From Ophiosphaerella korrae (lineage: Eukaryota > Ascomycota > Dothideomycetes > Pleosporales > Phaeosphaeriaceae): a stretch of 17,936 nucleotides of DNA. Position numbers and translations under genes: made by a program. Numbering within the stretch: position 1 is the first letter of the stretch; each line of letters opens with the position of its first letter. Shown piece after piece: positions 1 to 7,637 of the stretch. The DNA is taken from the NCBI GenBank assembly GCA_028456385.1, contig JALNQF010000649.1, positions 1-17,936 on the forward strand. Reading direction: 5' to 3'. The notes beneath the pieces were generated by a model that had not been told where the DNA came from, did no database searches, and worked only from the letters and a program-made list of their open reading frames with translations.

Positions 1-106
1 GCGTAAAATAAAGTATTTTAGTATATTAGGATTTACTTTAAACTTACTTGTATTAGTTATAGAAATCCGAGCTTTTCTAACCTCTTTTTTACCCCTTTTT
101 CGATAA
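1..106 (-). pseudogene. Tc1/mariner-type transposase remnant, downstream part
   Basis: This is the continuation of the transposase whose first part lies at 7121-7637. Read on the minus strand from 106 to 1 it stays open for about 35 codons. It begins with YRKRGKKEV, matching the Trp/Tyr-Arg-Arg block that follows the first DDE aspartate in Tc1-like transposases. The frame is continuous with the other part once element 1 and one GATAA copy are removed. The second Asp and the last Asp/Glu of the DDE triad would lie beyond base 1. The stretch still has CpG and CpC and is less mutated than the element interior. The join is seen directly; the family comes from motif recognition. Confidence 0.75.
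102..106. repeat. Target site duplication GATAA, left copy
   Basis: GATAA directly precedes the left LTR, and the identical GATAA at 7121-7125 directly follows the right LTR. A perfect 5-bp duplication is the expected trace of a Ty3/gypsy integrase and fixes both ends of element 1. Confidence 0.95.
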
Positions 107-529
107 TGTAATAGGTGTTACTAGGGTCGACTTCCTAATACCTAATTAGGGGTTAGTAGATTGTAAGGTAATAGTAAAAGTTCGTGTTAGGATCTACAAT
201 AACTATAAACAATAGAAGATATTTCGCAACTGTCTTGTATTAGCGTTCTATAGTTAAAGGATTGAATTGCTAATACTATCCTAATAATGCGTATTGCTAA
301 TAACTATATACTTACTATAATCTATAATCTATGTTTACTAAGATTAATAGATTATAGATTAGCCTAATCTATAATCTACTACTACTAAGAGTCTATAGAT
401 TATAGATTACTCTAGGTGTCCTAATTATATATAGCTTCCTAGTTAGGCTTATAGCCTTTAGAGTTGTATAAGGCTAGGCTCGTAGGATTAATTAGTTCTA
501 TCTGTAGTTCTTCTATTACTACTATAATA
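107..529 (-). repeat. Element 1 left LTR (3' LTR of the coding strand)
   Basis: Begins TGTAATAGG and ends TACTATAATA on the plus strand. The expected terminal TG/CA dinucleotides are kept at the start but changed to TA at the end. It aligns without a length change to 6698-7120. Compared with the other LTR, the half next to the mariner flank (107 to about 290) keeps bases the other copy has lost, for example ATCTACAAT and AAACAATAG. The inner half has lost CA/TG present in the other copy. Confidence 0.95.
348..378. repeat. 15-bp-arm palindrome inside the left LTR
   Basis: Arms 348-362 and 364-378 are perfect reverse complements around a single C. More copies of the same AATCTATAATCTA-type unit, in alternating orientation, lie on both sides (about 316-332 and 391-409). 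The whole block could fold as DNA or RNA hairpins; any role is unknown. The matching palindrome in the right LTR is 6939-6969. Confidence 0.85.
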
Positions 530-543
530 CTATCTCCTCTTCT
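530..543 (-). other. Polypurine tract of element 1
   Basis: On the minus strand the bases directly upstream of the 3' LTR read AGAAGAGGAGATAG, purine except for one T. This is the position and composition expected for the plus-strand primer of reverse transcription. It independently supports minus-strand orientation. Element 2 has its counterpart at 10241-10254. Confidence 0.75.
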
Positions 544-884
544 AAGTAGGCCCTTATTTATCTATCTTAGAGCTAAAGTTATTAATCTAGTTTCTTTATT
601 AATATAGAGTTCTTTATCCTCCCTAATACCTATTTTATCTACGCGTTATTACTATCTTCTTACTAATCGTGTATTGCGCAATAGTATTAAAATATTTCTT
701 TGTTTTTGTTGTACTTCTCTTAAGTTAAACCCTAAGTCTCTTCTTTATATTATTTCTATAAATAATAGTAGGGCTTACGAGGTATATATTTGCGCAAACA
801 TACGTAGTTCTTGTAACGTATCTAGTGTTTCTCTCTCTAAGTGTATGTTTATTACACTTATTCTTACGTCTAGGCTTAATAATA
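544..884. other. 3' internal region of element 1, no recognised gene
   Basis: This stretch lies between the polypurine tract and the conserved part of the plus-strand frame at 885-1232. A 75-codon open frame (674-901, plus) exists, but it is not in phase with the downstream conserved frame and I see no family motif in it. If the antisense gene was longer, its upstream part may lie here in another phase after an indel. Otherwise nothing is recognised. Confidence 0.4.
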
Positions 885-1232
885 ATAGGGAAAGCTATTA
901 ACTAGACTTAAGAGAAATTACTATCTTAAATCGTAGAAGCTAAAGCTAAGCGCGAGCGTATCTAGGAGCTTACGTAGAGTAAGCTAGTAGAGAATTAGGC
1001 TTGTCTCTCTTGTTTTTATAAGATAAAGGCCTTAAATAATAAGAAATTAGCTAAGTAGTTAGTAGCTTTAGAAGCTAAGCTAGATCTAGATAAAGCGTTT
1101 AGTGTTGCTATAGCAGGTCCTGCGCTAGACGTCTCTATTATCTCTCTATCTATTGTTAGTAATGTTAATTCTCTTAGTTCGCCGCTAGGCGTTCTAGAAG
1201 GTTTTAATTTTAGAACTCCTCTAATTTCTTAG
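885..1232 (+). pseudogene. Possible antisense accessory ORF of element 1 (unknown function)
   Basis: A plus-strand frame, opposite to pol, ends at TAG 1230-1232 and overlaps the 3' end of pol by a few tens of bases. The stops inside it (for example in the KRERI*ELT* and AK*LVALEAK contexts) are TAG or TAA, as expected from TGG, CAG or CAA after RIP. Element 2 has the matching frame at 10635-10916. Shared features are KLV, CF-K-K-KA, NN-K--K*, LEAKLDL, IISLS, LEGFNFRT and the same terminal stop. The copies differ by four codons with no loss of frame. The final dozen residues overlap pol, so their conservation may belong to pol. I do not recognise the family; CLSCF could be a metal-binding pair, but this is speculation. 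Confidence 0.45.
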
Positions 1233-1400
1233 GGTAGTTAAGGTTATCCTCTAGTTCCTATATTTTCTCCTATAGTTGTCCTTTCTCGTCTATACCTATC
1301 TATTCTACTAGGTAGTAGCTTCTACTATTGTAGAACTAGTATACTAAGATTTTTCTAACTTCTTATTCTTCTTATTCTCTATATATATCTACTTTATACA
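1230..1400 (-). pseudogene. Chromodomain remnant at the Pol C-terminus (element 1)
   Basis: The minus strand reads VDIYRE, then VRKILVY, then YYLVE* followed by IG and a LEDN tail. This matches the chromodomain core (ExEVExIL, YLVKWKGY, W-P--NL) with the TGG of the YLVEW motif turned into TAG at about 1302-1300. In chromoviruses this module follows the integrase and targets insertion to methylated-histone chromatin. It is in the same frame as the rest of Pol (YYLVE starts at 1317). Confidence 0.8.
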
Positions 1401-1419
1401 CTAGTAGTTCTGCGTTCTA

Positions 1420-2640
1420 TAGTGCTATCTTAAGTAGTGCTACGTAGAAGGTTAAGTGTATCCTTATCTTGTTTAGTAGTTTTAGTTTAAATATAACTAG
1501 TGTAACTTCTTTTTTAATCTCGTATAGTCCTATTTTAACGTAGTCTAATTTTAAACTAGGTTTTTTACTCTTAATATTCTTGCGTACTAACTATACTTTT
1601 TCTCCCTCTCTAAATTAGGGTCCTCTTTTGTATTTCTTATTATAATACTTTACTATCTAATCGTGTAGGAATTTTACGTCCTATCTTAGTTAGTTATATA
1701 TATCTTTAAGTCTATTAGCGAAGTTTTCTCCTCTTAGGGACTAAGATATCTAATTTCTTAGTGTCTAGTATATATTAGGTTTAAATCTATAGTTCGCGAA
1801 GAAGAGTAATACTCTTATTACTATATTCTTTGCGCTGTTATATACTAACTATACTATAGGTAGTAACTATACCTAGTTGTTTTAGTTGTAATTAAGGTAG
1901 TATCTTAGATATTATTCTACTATCTAGTTTATTCGTTCTAATTATCTATCTATCTATAGGTAGTATGCTGTAGACATTATATACTTAATTTCTAATTACG
2001 CTATTATTGTTTCTTATAGTTTTAATATAAATCTTATATCTCTATCTATAATAATTTTGTTTAGTAGTCTATATTAACTAATTATAGTTCCTAGAACTTA
2101 GTGTATAGTAATCTCTATCCTACTTTTCTCTTTATATAGTCTAAAGTATATATACTTTGTAAGTTTATCTACTATTATTAGGATTCTATTGTACTTAACT
2201 CCTAATATTAGGTCTTTAGACTTAGGTAGTTTTGTTATAAAGTCTATTGTAATAACTCTCTATAGTTATTCTAGTACTTCTACTAGTTATAATATTCTAT
2301 ATAGTATATATCTATTATACTTATTCCTCTAGTATTCTATACAATCTCGTAGTACCTCTATTACTAGTTATCTTACTTTTAGGATATAGTAATCTCGTAG
2401 TAACCTATCTAGGGTCTTATTAATTCCTTAGTAACTATATACTAGTAATTCGTAAAACTATCGTACAAATTCTCTCTAGATTTTCTTTAGAATATATATT
2501 CTTCTATATACTTATACGAGTCCTTCGTAGATTTCTAGTTTCTCTATTTCTTTAGATACTTCTTGCGTTATCTTTTAAATCTATTCGTCTAGCTCGCTAC
2601 TCCTTCTCTTAAGTATTGCAGCTATTTTAGGTGTATTTAG
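1420..2640 (-). pseudogene. Integrase remnant with intact D,D35E triad (element 1)
   Basis: The zinc-binding N-terminus survives in part: RDYYILK and CIEY*RNK, where the second Cys of CxxC has become Tyr. The core follows with IDFITKLPKSKD, VDKLTKYIYF, IDRDIRF and LERIN. The catalytic Asp at 2244-2242, Asp at 2046-2044 and Glu at 1938-1936 are all retained. The two last residues are separated by 35 residues, the canonical D,D35E spacing. Further on YNSAK and FFANY match the GPY/F-side region of gypsy integrases. Of the enzymes in this element it is the least damaged at its active site. Confidence 0.88.
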
Positions 2641-2710
2641 GACTAAATATCCTTCTTTGTTCTTAACTAGAACTATACTAGTTACGTTTACTTCTTCTTA
2701 TAAGTCTAGT

Positions 2711-3110
2711 CTTCTACTAAAGGCGTCTATAAATTAGTTATCTTTCCCTTTTATATATATAATTTCTATATTAAATATTAATAAGTATTCCTACTATCTT
2801 ATATAGCGTTATAACAATTCTTTATTTATTATAAATCCTATAAGATTCTTATAATCTATATAGACCTTTATTTAATATTTTACTCTTTATAAGTATACTC
2901 TCTATTATTTAAATACTTTATAGATTACTAGTATCTCTTTATCGTAGATTAAGTAGTTAAGTTCTACTATCTTTATCTTCTTAGAGAAGTATTTAACTAA
3001 GTATTCTTTTTTAGTCTCTAGGTCTTCTTATATTAGTGCTATTCTATAGACTAAATTAGATGCGTCTATTTTTACTATTACTAGTAGGTCTAGGTTATAT
3101 ATTCTAATAA
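2711..3110 (-). pseudogene. RNase H remnant (element 1)
   Basis: The minus strand reads IDASNLV (Asp codon 3066-3064), EYLVKYFSKK, ELNYLIYDKEIL, YIDYKNL, NIEIIYIKGKDN and DAFSR. These are the consecutive blocks of Ty3/gypsy RNase H (DAS, YSRK, ELNY-IYDKE, TDHKNL, YRPGKEN--ADALSR). The His of TDHKNL is Tyr here, a CAC-to-TAC change typical of RIP. The domain degrades the RNA template during reverse transcription and lies directly between RT and integrase. Confidence 0.85.
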
Positions 3111-3289
3111 CTAGGTTTTCTATAAACTTCTTTTTAATCTTGTTAAATACTTTATCGCATTCTTTTATCTATTTAAATAGCGTATCCTTTTTTATAAGTC
3201 TTATTATTAGTTCTATATCTTTAGACTATCCTACTATTAACTTTCTATAAAAGTTAGCTAGCCTATAAAATTATTATACTTCCTTTAAG

Positions 3290-3960
3290 TTTTTTAGTAT
3301 TAGCTATTCGTTAATTAATCTAATCTTTCCTAAGTTAATTCTAATTTTTCCTAGTTTAATAATAAATCCTAGGAAATCTATTTCCTTTATATAGAATTCG
3401 CATTTTCTTATTTTAAGAAATAGTTTATTTTCTACTAATTTCTTTAATACTTTATATACGTGTTATACGTGTTCCTCCTCTATTTCTAAGAATATAAGGA
3501 TGTTGTCTAAGTATACAAATATAAATATATCTAAGTGCTCTCTTAGTACTATGTTAATCCTTTCTTAGAATGCTGCTAGTACATTTATTAAGCCGAATAG
3601 TATAACTAGGTATTTGTATAGTCTATACTATATTCTAAACGCTGTTTTCTACTTATCGCCTTCTTTAATTCTAATTTAGTAGTAGGCGTTTTAGATATCT
3701 AGTTTTATAAAGATCTTTGCTTTTTATAGTCTATCCTATATTTTATCTATTTATAGTAATAGGTATTAGTTCTTGTTTATAATTACGTTAGTTTTTCTAA
3801 AATCTACGTAAGGCCTCTTGTCGTTTATTCCTTTCTTATCTATAAATATAAGTCTATATACTACTAAGGATTTAGATTCTCTTATCTATCCTTTTTTTAT
3901 TACAGTTTAAATAAATGCTTATTTAATCTTAGATTCTTCTTCTGTTTTTTAATATACTAG
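3290..3960 (-). pseudogene. Reverse transcriptase remnant, YLDD changed to YLDN (element 1)
   Basis: Blocks seen in order on the minus strand are IRESKS, FIDKKGINDKRPYVDFR, KLDI*NAYY*IRIKEGDK and FVYLDNILIF, then EEEHV*HVYKVLKKL, CEFYIKEIDFLGFII and NFYRKLI. They match gypsy RT from the fingers to the RT-RNase H connection. The motif-A Asp is kept at 3699-3697. The YLDD box at 3513-3502 has its second Asp changed to Asn (GAC to AAC), which would abolish catalysis. Element 2 has the same Asn at its equivalent site. Confidence 0.92.
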
Positions 3961-4299
3961 GCTCTATCTTAAATTTTTTCCTTCTTCTAGTTCTATCGCT
4001 AAGTCCTATAGTTAATATTCTAGAAGGTAGTCTTCTAGCTCTATAAGCTATTTTTCCTATCTCTTATATTCTTCTAAGAATTCTCCTTTGTAGGTGCTTA
4101 TGTTAGCTTTTAACGTATTAGTTTTACTATAACTAATTTTTCCTATTCTCTAATTAATGTGTAGGTTAGTTATTTATAACTATAGTATTCCTAATATTAT
4201 ATCTTGTTTGTTATTAATTGTCGTTATATCTATAACTATATTTTTAATTGTTATCCCTTCTAATTTATGTATAGAGAGAACTGTCTTAAACCTAATAGG

Positions 4300-4500
4300 T
4301 TCTTAGAATAGTTTTCCTTTAATCGTACTTAGTTATTAAGGGTATTTCTTCGTTATATACTTTATTCCTTGTTTTTCTACAAACTTCTTTAATATAAAGT
4401 TTCTTATAGCTCTACTATTAATTATTAGTCGTACTTTCTTTTCTTAATATATACCTGTTTTTGTAATATATAGGCCTCTTATACCTTCTAACTATTCTTA
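4300..4500 (-). pseudogene. Aspartic protease remnant, DSGA changed to NSRA (element 1)
   Basis: The minus strand reads RLIINSRAIRNFI followed by KKFVEKQGI. This corresponds to the retroviral-type protease block LIDSGATxNFI followed by FVEKxGI. The catalytic Asp codon (4419-4417) is AAT and the Gly codon is AGA, both G-to-A changes. The position between the Gag knuckles and RT is as expected for gypsy elements. Confidence 0.8.
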
Positions 4501-5579
4501 TTTAGGCTTTTTTGTAAATTATCTATCTTTTTAGGGCTATAGCCCTATCTTAAGCTTATATTCTTTGTATTTTAGGTATTCGTCGTATATACATTTATAC
4601 TATAGTCCTCTTTAGACGTATTTCTTTAATAGTTTTAGGCTAGGTCTTACTACTACGTATCTATCTTCTAGGATTATCTCCTATCCTTAGATATCTTCTA
4701 CTATAATTGCTCTTATATAGTTATAGCCTTTTCTTCTTATAGGCTATATACTATTATTTGCTTTAGGGTTTCTATATATAACGCAATTTTTTTCTAGGTA
4801 TAATATCTATAATACTTTAAAATATACTAGATGTCTTAGATCTATTATTTTGTTATCCCCTTCCTAGTACTTATCTTTTCTAGGTATGTCTATTATTAAG
4901 ATATAGTATACTACTAGTACTCTTAGTATATAGGCTTTGTTAATCTATCGTGTTTTTCTTATAAGGTACTACTACTCTTTTTCTATAGGTATTCTTTTTA
5001 CTACAACTATATATTACTTTATCTATTCTTAAAATAGTATAAACTTTATTTCTTTAGGATTGCGTTCTTTCTAGTCTTTATACGCTTCCTCTATACTTAT
5101 AACTATTAAGTATATCTAAACAAACTTCTATTTTTTATTTTATTCCTTTATATCTAATATTATATAGCTATCGTAGCTATGTATTATTAGTTAGGCGTAC
5201 TCTATACCTCTTATACTAACTTATTTCTTACTTTTTTGTAGTCCTTTAGAGGAAGCTATAGTAGTCTCTTTATCTAGTGCTAGTCCTTTAGCCTAGATTA
5301 ATAGTACTAGGGGCTCTTCTCTTTCTAAGTCTTCTATTAGTAGGTCTATTACTTAGGCTATTTCTTCTAGCTAAGCTTTTATTCTTTCTTTTATTACTAC
5401 TACTCTATATCTCTATTATAAGAAGTATCTTACTCTTTACTTACTAGAAAAATATATATAGTAGTTATCTTTATAATAAAAGGTCTAATAGAGTATTGTA
5501 TATTATATTTCTTTACTCCTAGCTACCTTTTCTTAAGGTTTAGCCTGTACTTGTAGTACTTCCTTCTTCTTCTTAGTTA

Positions 5580-6670
5580 TTTTTAACTAAGTTTCTTTCT
5601 TTAGGTCCTTACTTTTACAATCTTTTGCAAAGTGTCCTAGTTTCCTATATTTGTAGTATACTATATCCTTCTTCTTTTATAATTAGTAGTCTTTTGCGTA
5701 GTAGCCTTTCTTACTATAGTTAAAGCACGTAAAGTCTTTATTCTTCTTTTTCTTTCTATCCTTGTTAGCATTAAAGATTATAGAGTCTCTAGCATCCTAA
5801 TTTCTATTTTAGGTGCTGTATTTATTCTTCTTCTATTCTTAAAGATTATTATCTATTTATATTACCTATTACTTTAGGGCTTCTAGTGTCTGTAGTTTTT
5901 CTATGTAGATTATTTCGTATTATATCTTTAAGTTTAGTCCTTGTTTAAATTGTAATATTAAGGCTAACTTGTTCTATTCTATATTTTAGGATAGTTACTT
6001 AAATTATAATATATACTTAGGAACACTCTAGTTTTGTATAAGCTTTTCTAGCTACTCTTTAGCTTATTAGGTAATGTCTGTGTCCCTAAATACTACTCTT
6101 ATTTGTTTAGTAAAGTATTTATAACTTCTAAAAATAGCTCTTGTCTTATCCTTCTAGGTTATTAGAGAATATATCGTATAGTCTATCTAGTAGGGCTTGT
6201 ACTATCTTATTACGTCTTCCTTAAGGTGCAATCTAATATATATTACCTTCTTTTCTTCTATATTAAAGTGTAGTACTTATATATCTATCTAGAGTTATAC
6301 TAATACAATAAAGGGTCTTAACTTTTCTCTTATTCTATTAAACTTCTTAAAGATAGGTATCTTAAGTAGTTTCTTTATAGCACTTATTGCTAAGCGTTAT
6401 ATAATTAGCTCTATTTAGTTCTATCCTTTAATAATAGCTTTAATCTGTGCCTCGTTCTATTTTACGTAATCTTATAGTTCTTTGTTCTATATTTCTAGAG
6501 CGTCGATTACTATCTTTATATCTTCTTTATCTAAGATTAGATTGTTAATTTAGTCTTTAATTGTTTCCTATACGGTGCTATTAGACTTATAACTACTCCT
6601 AGGGGCTTTGCTTATTTTAGTTAAACTTTCTACTATTGTGTTAGTTAGACTATACGTTACTTACGCTTTA
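5580..6670 (-). pseudogene. gag: Gag remnant of element 1
   Basis: The structural protein that would form the particle and package RNA. The minus strand contains an N-terminal segment LILDKEDIKIVIDALE (about 6540-6490) and a central capsid-like stretch with FKKFNRIREKLRPFIV. A later block, NKLALILQFKQGLNL followed by EIIYIEKLQTLEALK, resembles the conserved capsid region of fungal gypsy Gag (F--GL, then a TLxxL helix). It ends in two zinc knuckles. The start codon is not identifiable because ATG would often become ATA. It lies just inside the 5' LTR, with a short leader, and shares the Pol frame. Confidence 0.75.
5617..5727 (-). pseudogene. Two CCHC zinc knuckles with Cys/His-to-Tyr changes (element 1)
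   Basis: Knuckle 1 (5727-5686) reads CFNYSKKGYYAKDY and knuckle 2 (5658-5617) reads YYKYRKLGHFAKDC. Both keep CX2CX4HX4C spacing. Four of the six Cys positions and one of the two His positions are Tyr, which is what G-to-A in TGY and C-to-T in CAY produce. As printed the coordinates overlap because the knuckles are adjacent, separated by a linker of lysine-rich codons. Such knuckles bind genomic RNA in Gag. Confidence 0.85.
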
Positions 6671-6697
6671 CTTCTCGCAATAACTAGATTAGCAAGG

Positions 6698-7120
6698 TGT
6701 AATAGGTGTTACTAAAGTCGACTTCCTAATACCTAATTAGGGGTTAGTAGATTATAAGGTAATAGTAAAAGTTCGTGTTAAGATCTATAATAACTATAAA
6801 TAATAGAAGATGTTTTGCAACTGTCTTGTATTAGCGTTCTGTAGTCAAAGGATTGAATTACTAATACTATCCTAATAATGCGCATTACTAATAACTATAT
6901 ACTTGCTATAATCTATAATCTATGTTTGCTAAGATTAATAGATTACAGATTAGCCTAATCTGTAATCTACTACCGCTAAGAGTCTATAGATTACAGATTA
7001 CTCTAGGTGTCCTAATTATATGTAGCTTCCTAGTCGGGCTTATAGCCTTTAGAGTTATATAGGGCTAAGCTCGTAGGATCGATTAGTTCTATCTGTAGTT
7101 CTTCTGTTACTACTGTAATA
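6698..7120 (-). repeat. Element 1 right LTR (5' LTR of the coding strand)
   Basis: Same 423 bp as the left LTR. Here the outer half (about 6880-7120) is the better preserved part, keeping CA and TG (GATTACAGATTAG, CTGTAATCTAC, TAGTCGGGC, CTTCTGTTAC). The inner half has lost bases that the left copy keeps. A primer-binding site should lie just left of 6698 on the minus strand, but no tRNA complement is recognisable after mutation. Confidence 0.95.
6939..6969. repeat. 15-bp-arm palindrome inside the right LTR
   Basis: Counterpart of 348-378, with arms 6939-6953 and 6955-6969 around one C. Here the arms contain ACA and TGT where the left LTR has ATA and TAT. Both copies are perfectly paired because the CpA on each strand was mutated symmetrically in the left copy. 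Confidence 0.85.
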
Positions 7121-7125
7121 GATAA
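7121..7125. repeat. Target site duplication GATAA, right copy
   Basis: Identical to 102-106 and directly adjacent to the right LTR. Together they show that element 1 inserted by ordinary integration and has not since recombined with another copy. Confidence 0.95.
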
Positions 7126-7637
7126 TATTTAGACCTAGCTCCTTTTCTAGCCTCTATACTACTTTCATCTAAAAATATTATTTTTCTTAGACTAAATTCT
7201 TTATTTTTTAGTCTTCGTAGCTATTCTTTACTATAACTAACTCTTTTTATAGCCTTTTTTTTGTTAATTAAAGGCTTTTTATTTGTAATATTAATTGTAT
7301 AACCTTCTTCTTTAATAAAGCGTTGTAAGGTCCTAAGAGAGACTTTTATATTATTTTTAAATAATAATCTCTTATTTGTTTTCTTTAGACTTCTTTCTAA
7401 GTCTCTATTTAATTACCTTTTAGCTCTTAAATTTAACTTCGTAATACGTCTATCTTTTACGCGGCTAATAGTAGGAGTTTTACTAATCTTTTTATTTATT
7501 TAATTTATAGCGTTTATAATAGACCTATAATCTTTTTTTAGAATATTAGAAATAGTAGATAAAGGCGTTTAAGCCTTATAAAGAAGGTTAACTTTAGATT
7601 TAAACTTAGAGAGATTTAGGCTTATATTAAAGGATAT
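7121..7637 (-). pseudogene. Tc1/mariner-type transposase remnant, upstream part
   Basis: About 172 codons of a cut-and-paste transposase that would excise and insert a TA-targeting DNA transposon. The minus strand begins at a probable former ATG (ATA 7637-7635, exactly a CpA-to-TpA change on the plus strand). The first helix-turn-helix reads LSKFKSKVNLLYKA* and ISNILKKDYRSI. A second DNA-binding half follows with VSLRTLQRFIKEEGY, then KKPLINKKKA and IIFLDES. The Asp of FLDES (7169-7167) is the first catalytic residue. Stops at A*TP, N*INK, R*LN and E*LRR fit mutated CAA/CAG/TGG. The frame has no shift. The family normally has about 340 residues; the remainder continues at 106-1 and off the window. 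Confidence 0.85.

Larger units (their letters stand above)
1203..5560 (-). pseudogene. pol: Element 1 Pol remnant: protease, RT, RNase H, integrase, chromodomain
   Basis: The enzymatic part of a Ty3/gypsy polyprotein, which would copy genomic RNA to DNA and insert it. Going 5' to 3' on the minus strand it has the protease (about 4500-4300), RT (3960-3290), RNase H (3110-2711), integrase (2640-1420) and a C-terminal chromodomain (1400-1230). It ends near EEF at about 1209-1203. It follows the Gag knuckles in the same frame, so Gag and Pol were one ORF or joined by stop suppression. Nonsense codons are frequent, nearly all explicable by CAA/CAG/TGG changes. No frameshift was found between landmarks checked by hand. 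The ends are approximate. Confidence 0.88.
107..7120 (-). mobile_element. Element 1: full-length RIP-damaged Ty3/gypsy chromovirus
   Basis: A complete LTR retrotransposon of 7014 bp with two 423-bp LTRs (107-529, 6698-7120), coded on the minus strand. The order Gag, CCHC knuckles, protease, RT, RNase H, integrase, chromodomain identifies a chromovirus. Landmark codons at 6531, 5727, 5658, 4419, 3699, 3513, 3066, 2244, 2046, 1938 and 1317 (first base, minus strand) all fall in the same frame, so the ancestor had one uninterrupted Gag-Pol frame. Damage consists of TAA/TAG stops and C-to-T or G-to-A replacements. It sits inside a mariner transposase. It is inactive: the second RT aspartate and the protease aspartate are lost. 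Confidence 0.95.

Noticed and set aside
674..901. Open frame of 75 codons on the plus strand starting with ATG.
   Set aside because: No recognisable domain. It lies in the 3' internal region of element 1, is out of phase with the conserved antisense frame downstream, and the same frame is not kept in element 2. An open frame of this length is plausible by chance.
6674..6697. Primer-binding site next to the 5' LTR of element 1.
   Set aside because: The position is right, but no TGG-initiated tRNA 3'-end complement can be read, and the element 2 counterpart (16344-16367) is equally unclear. Mutation may have erased it, so no tRNA is named.
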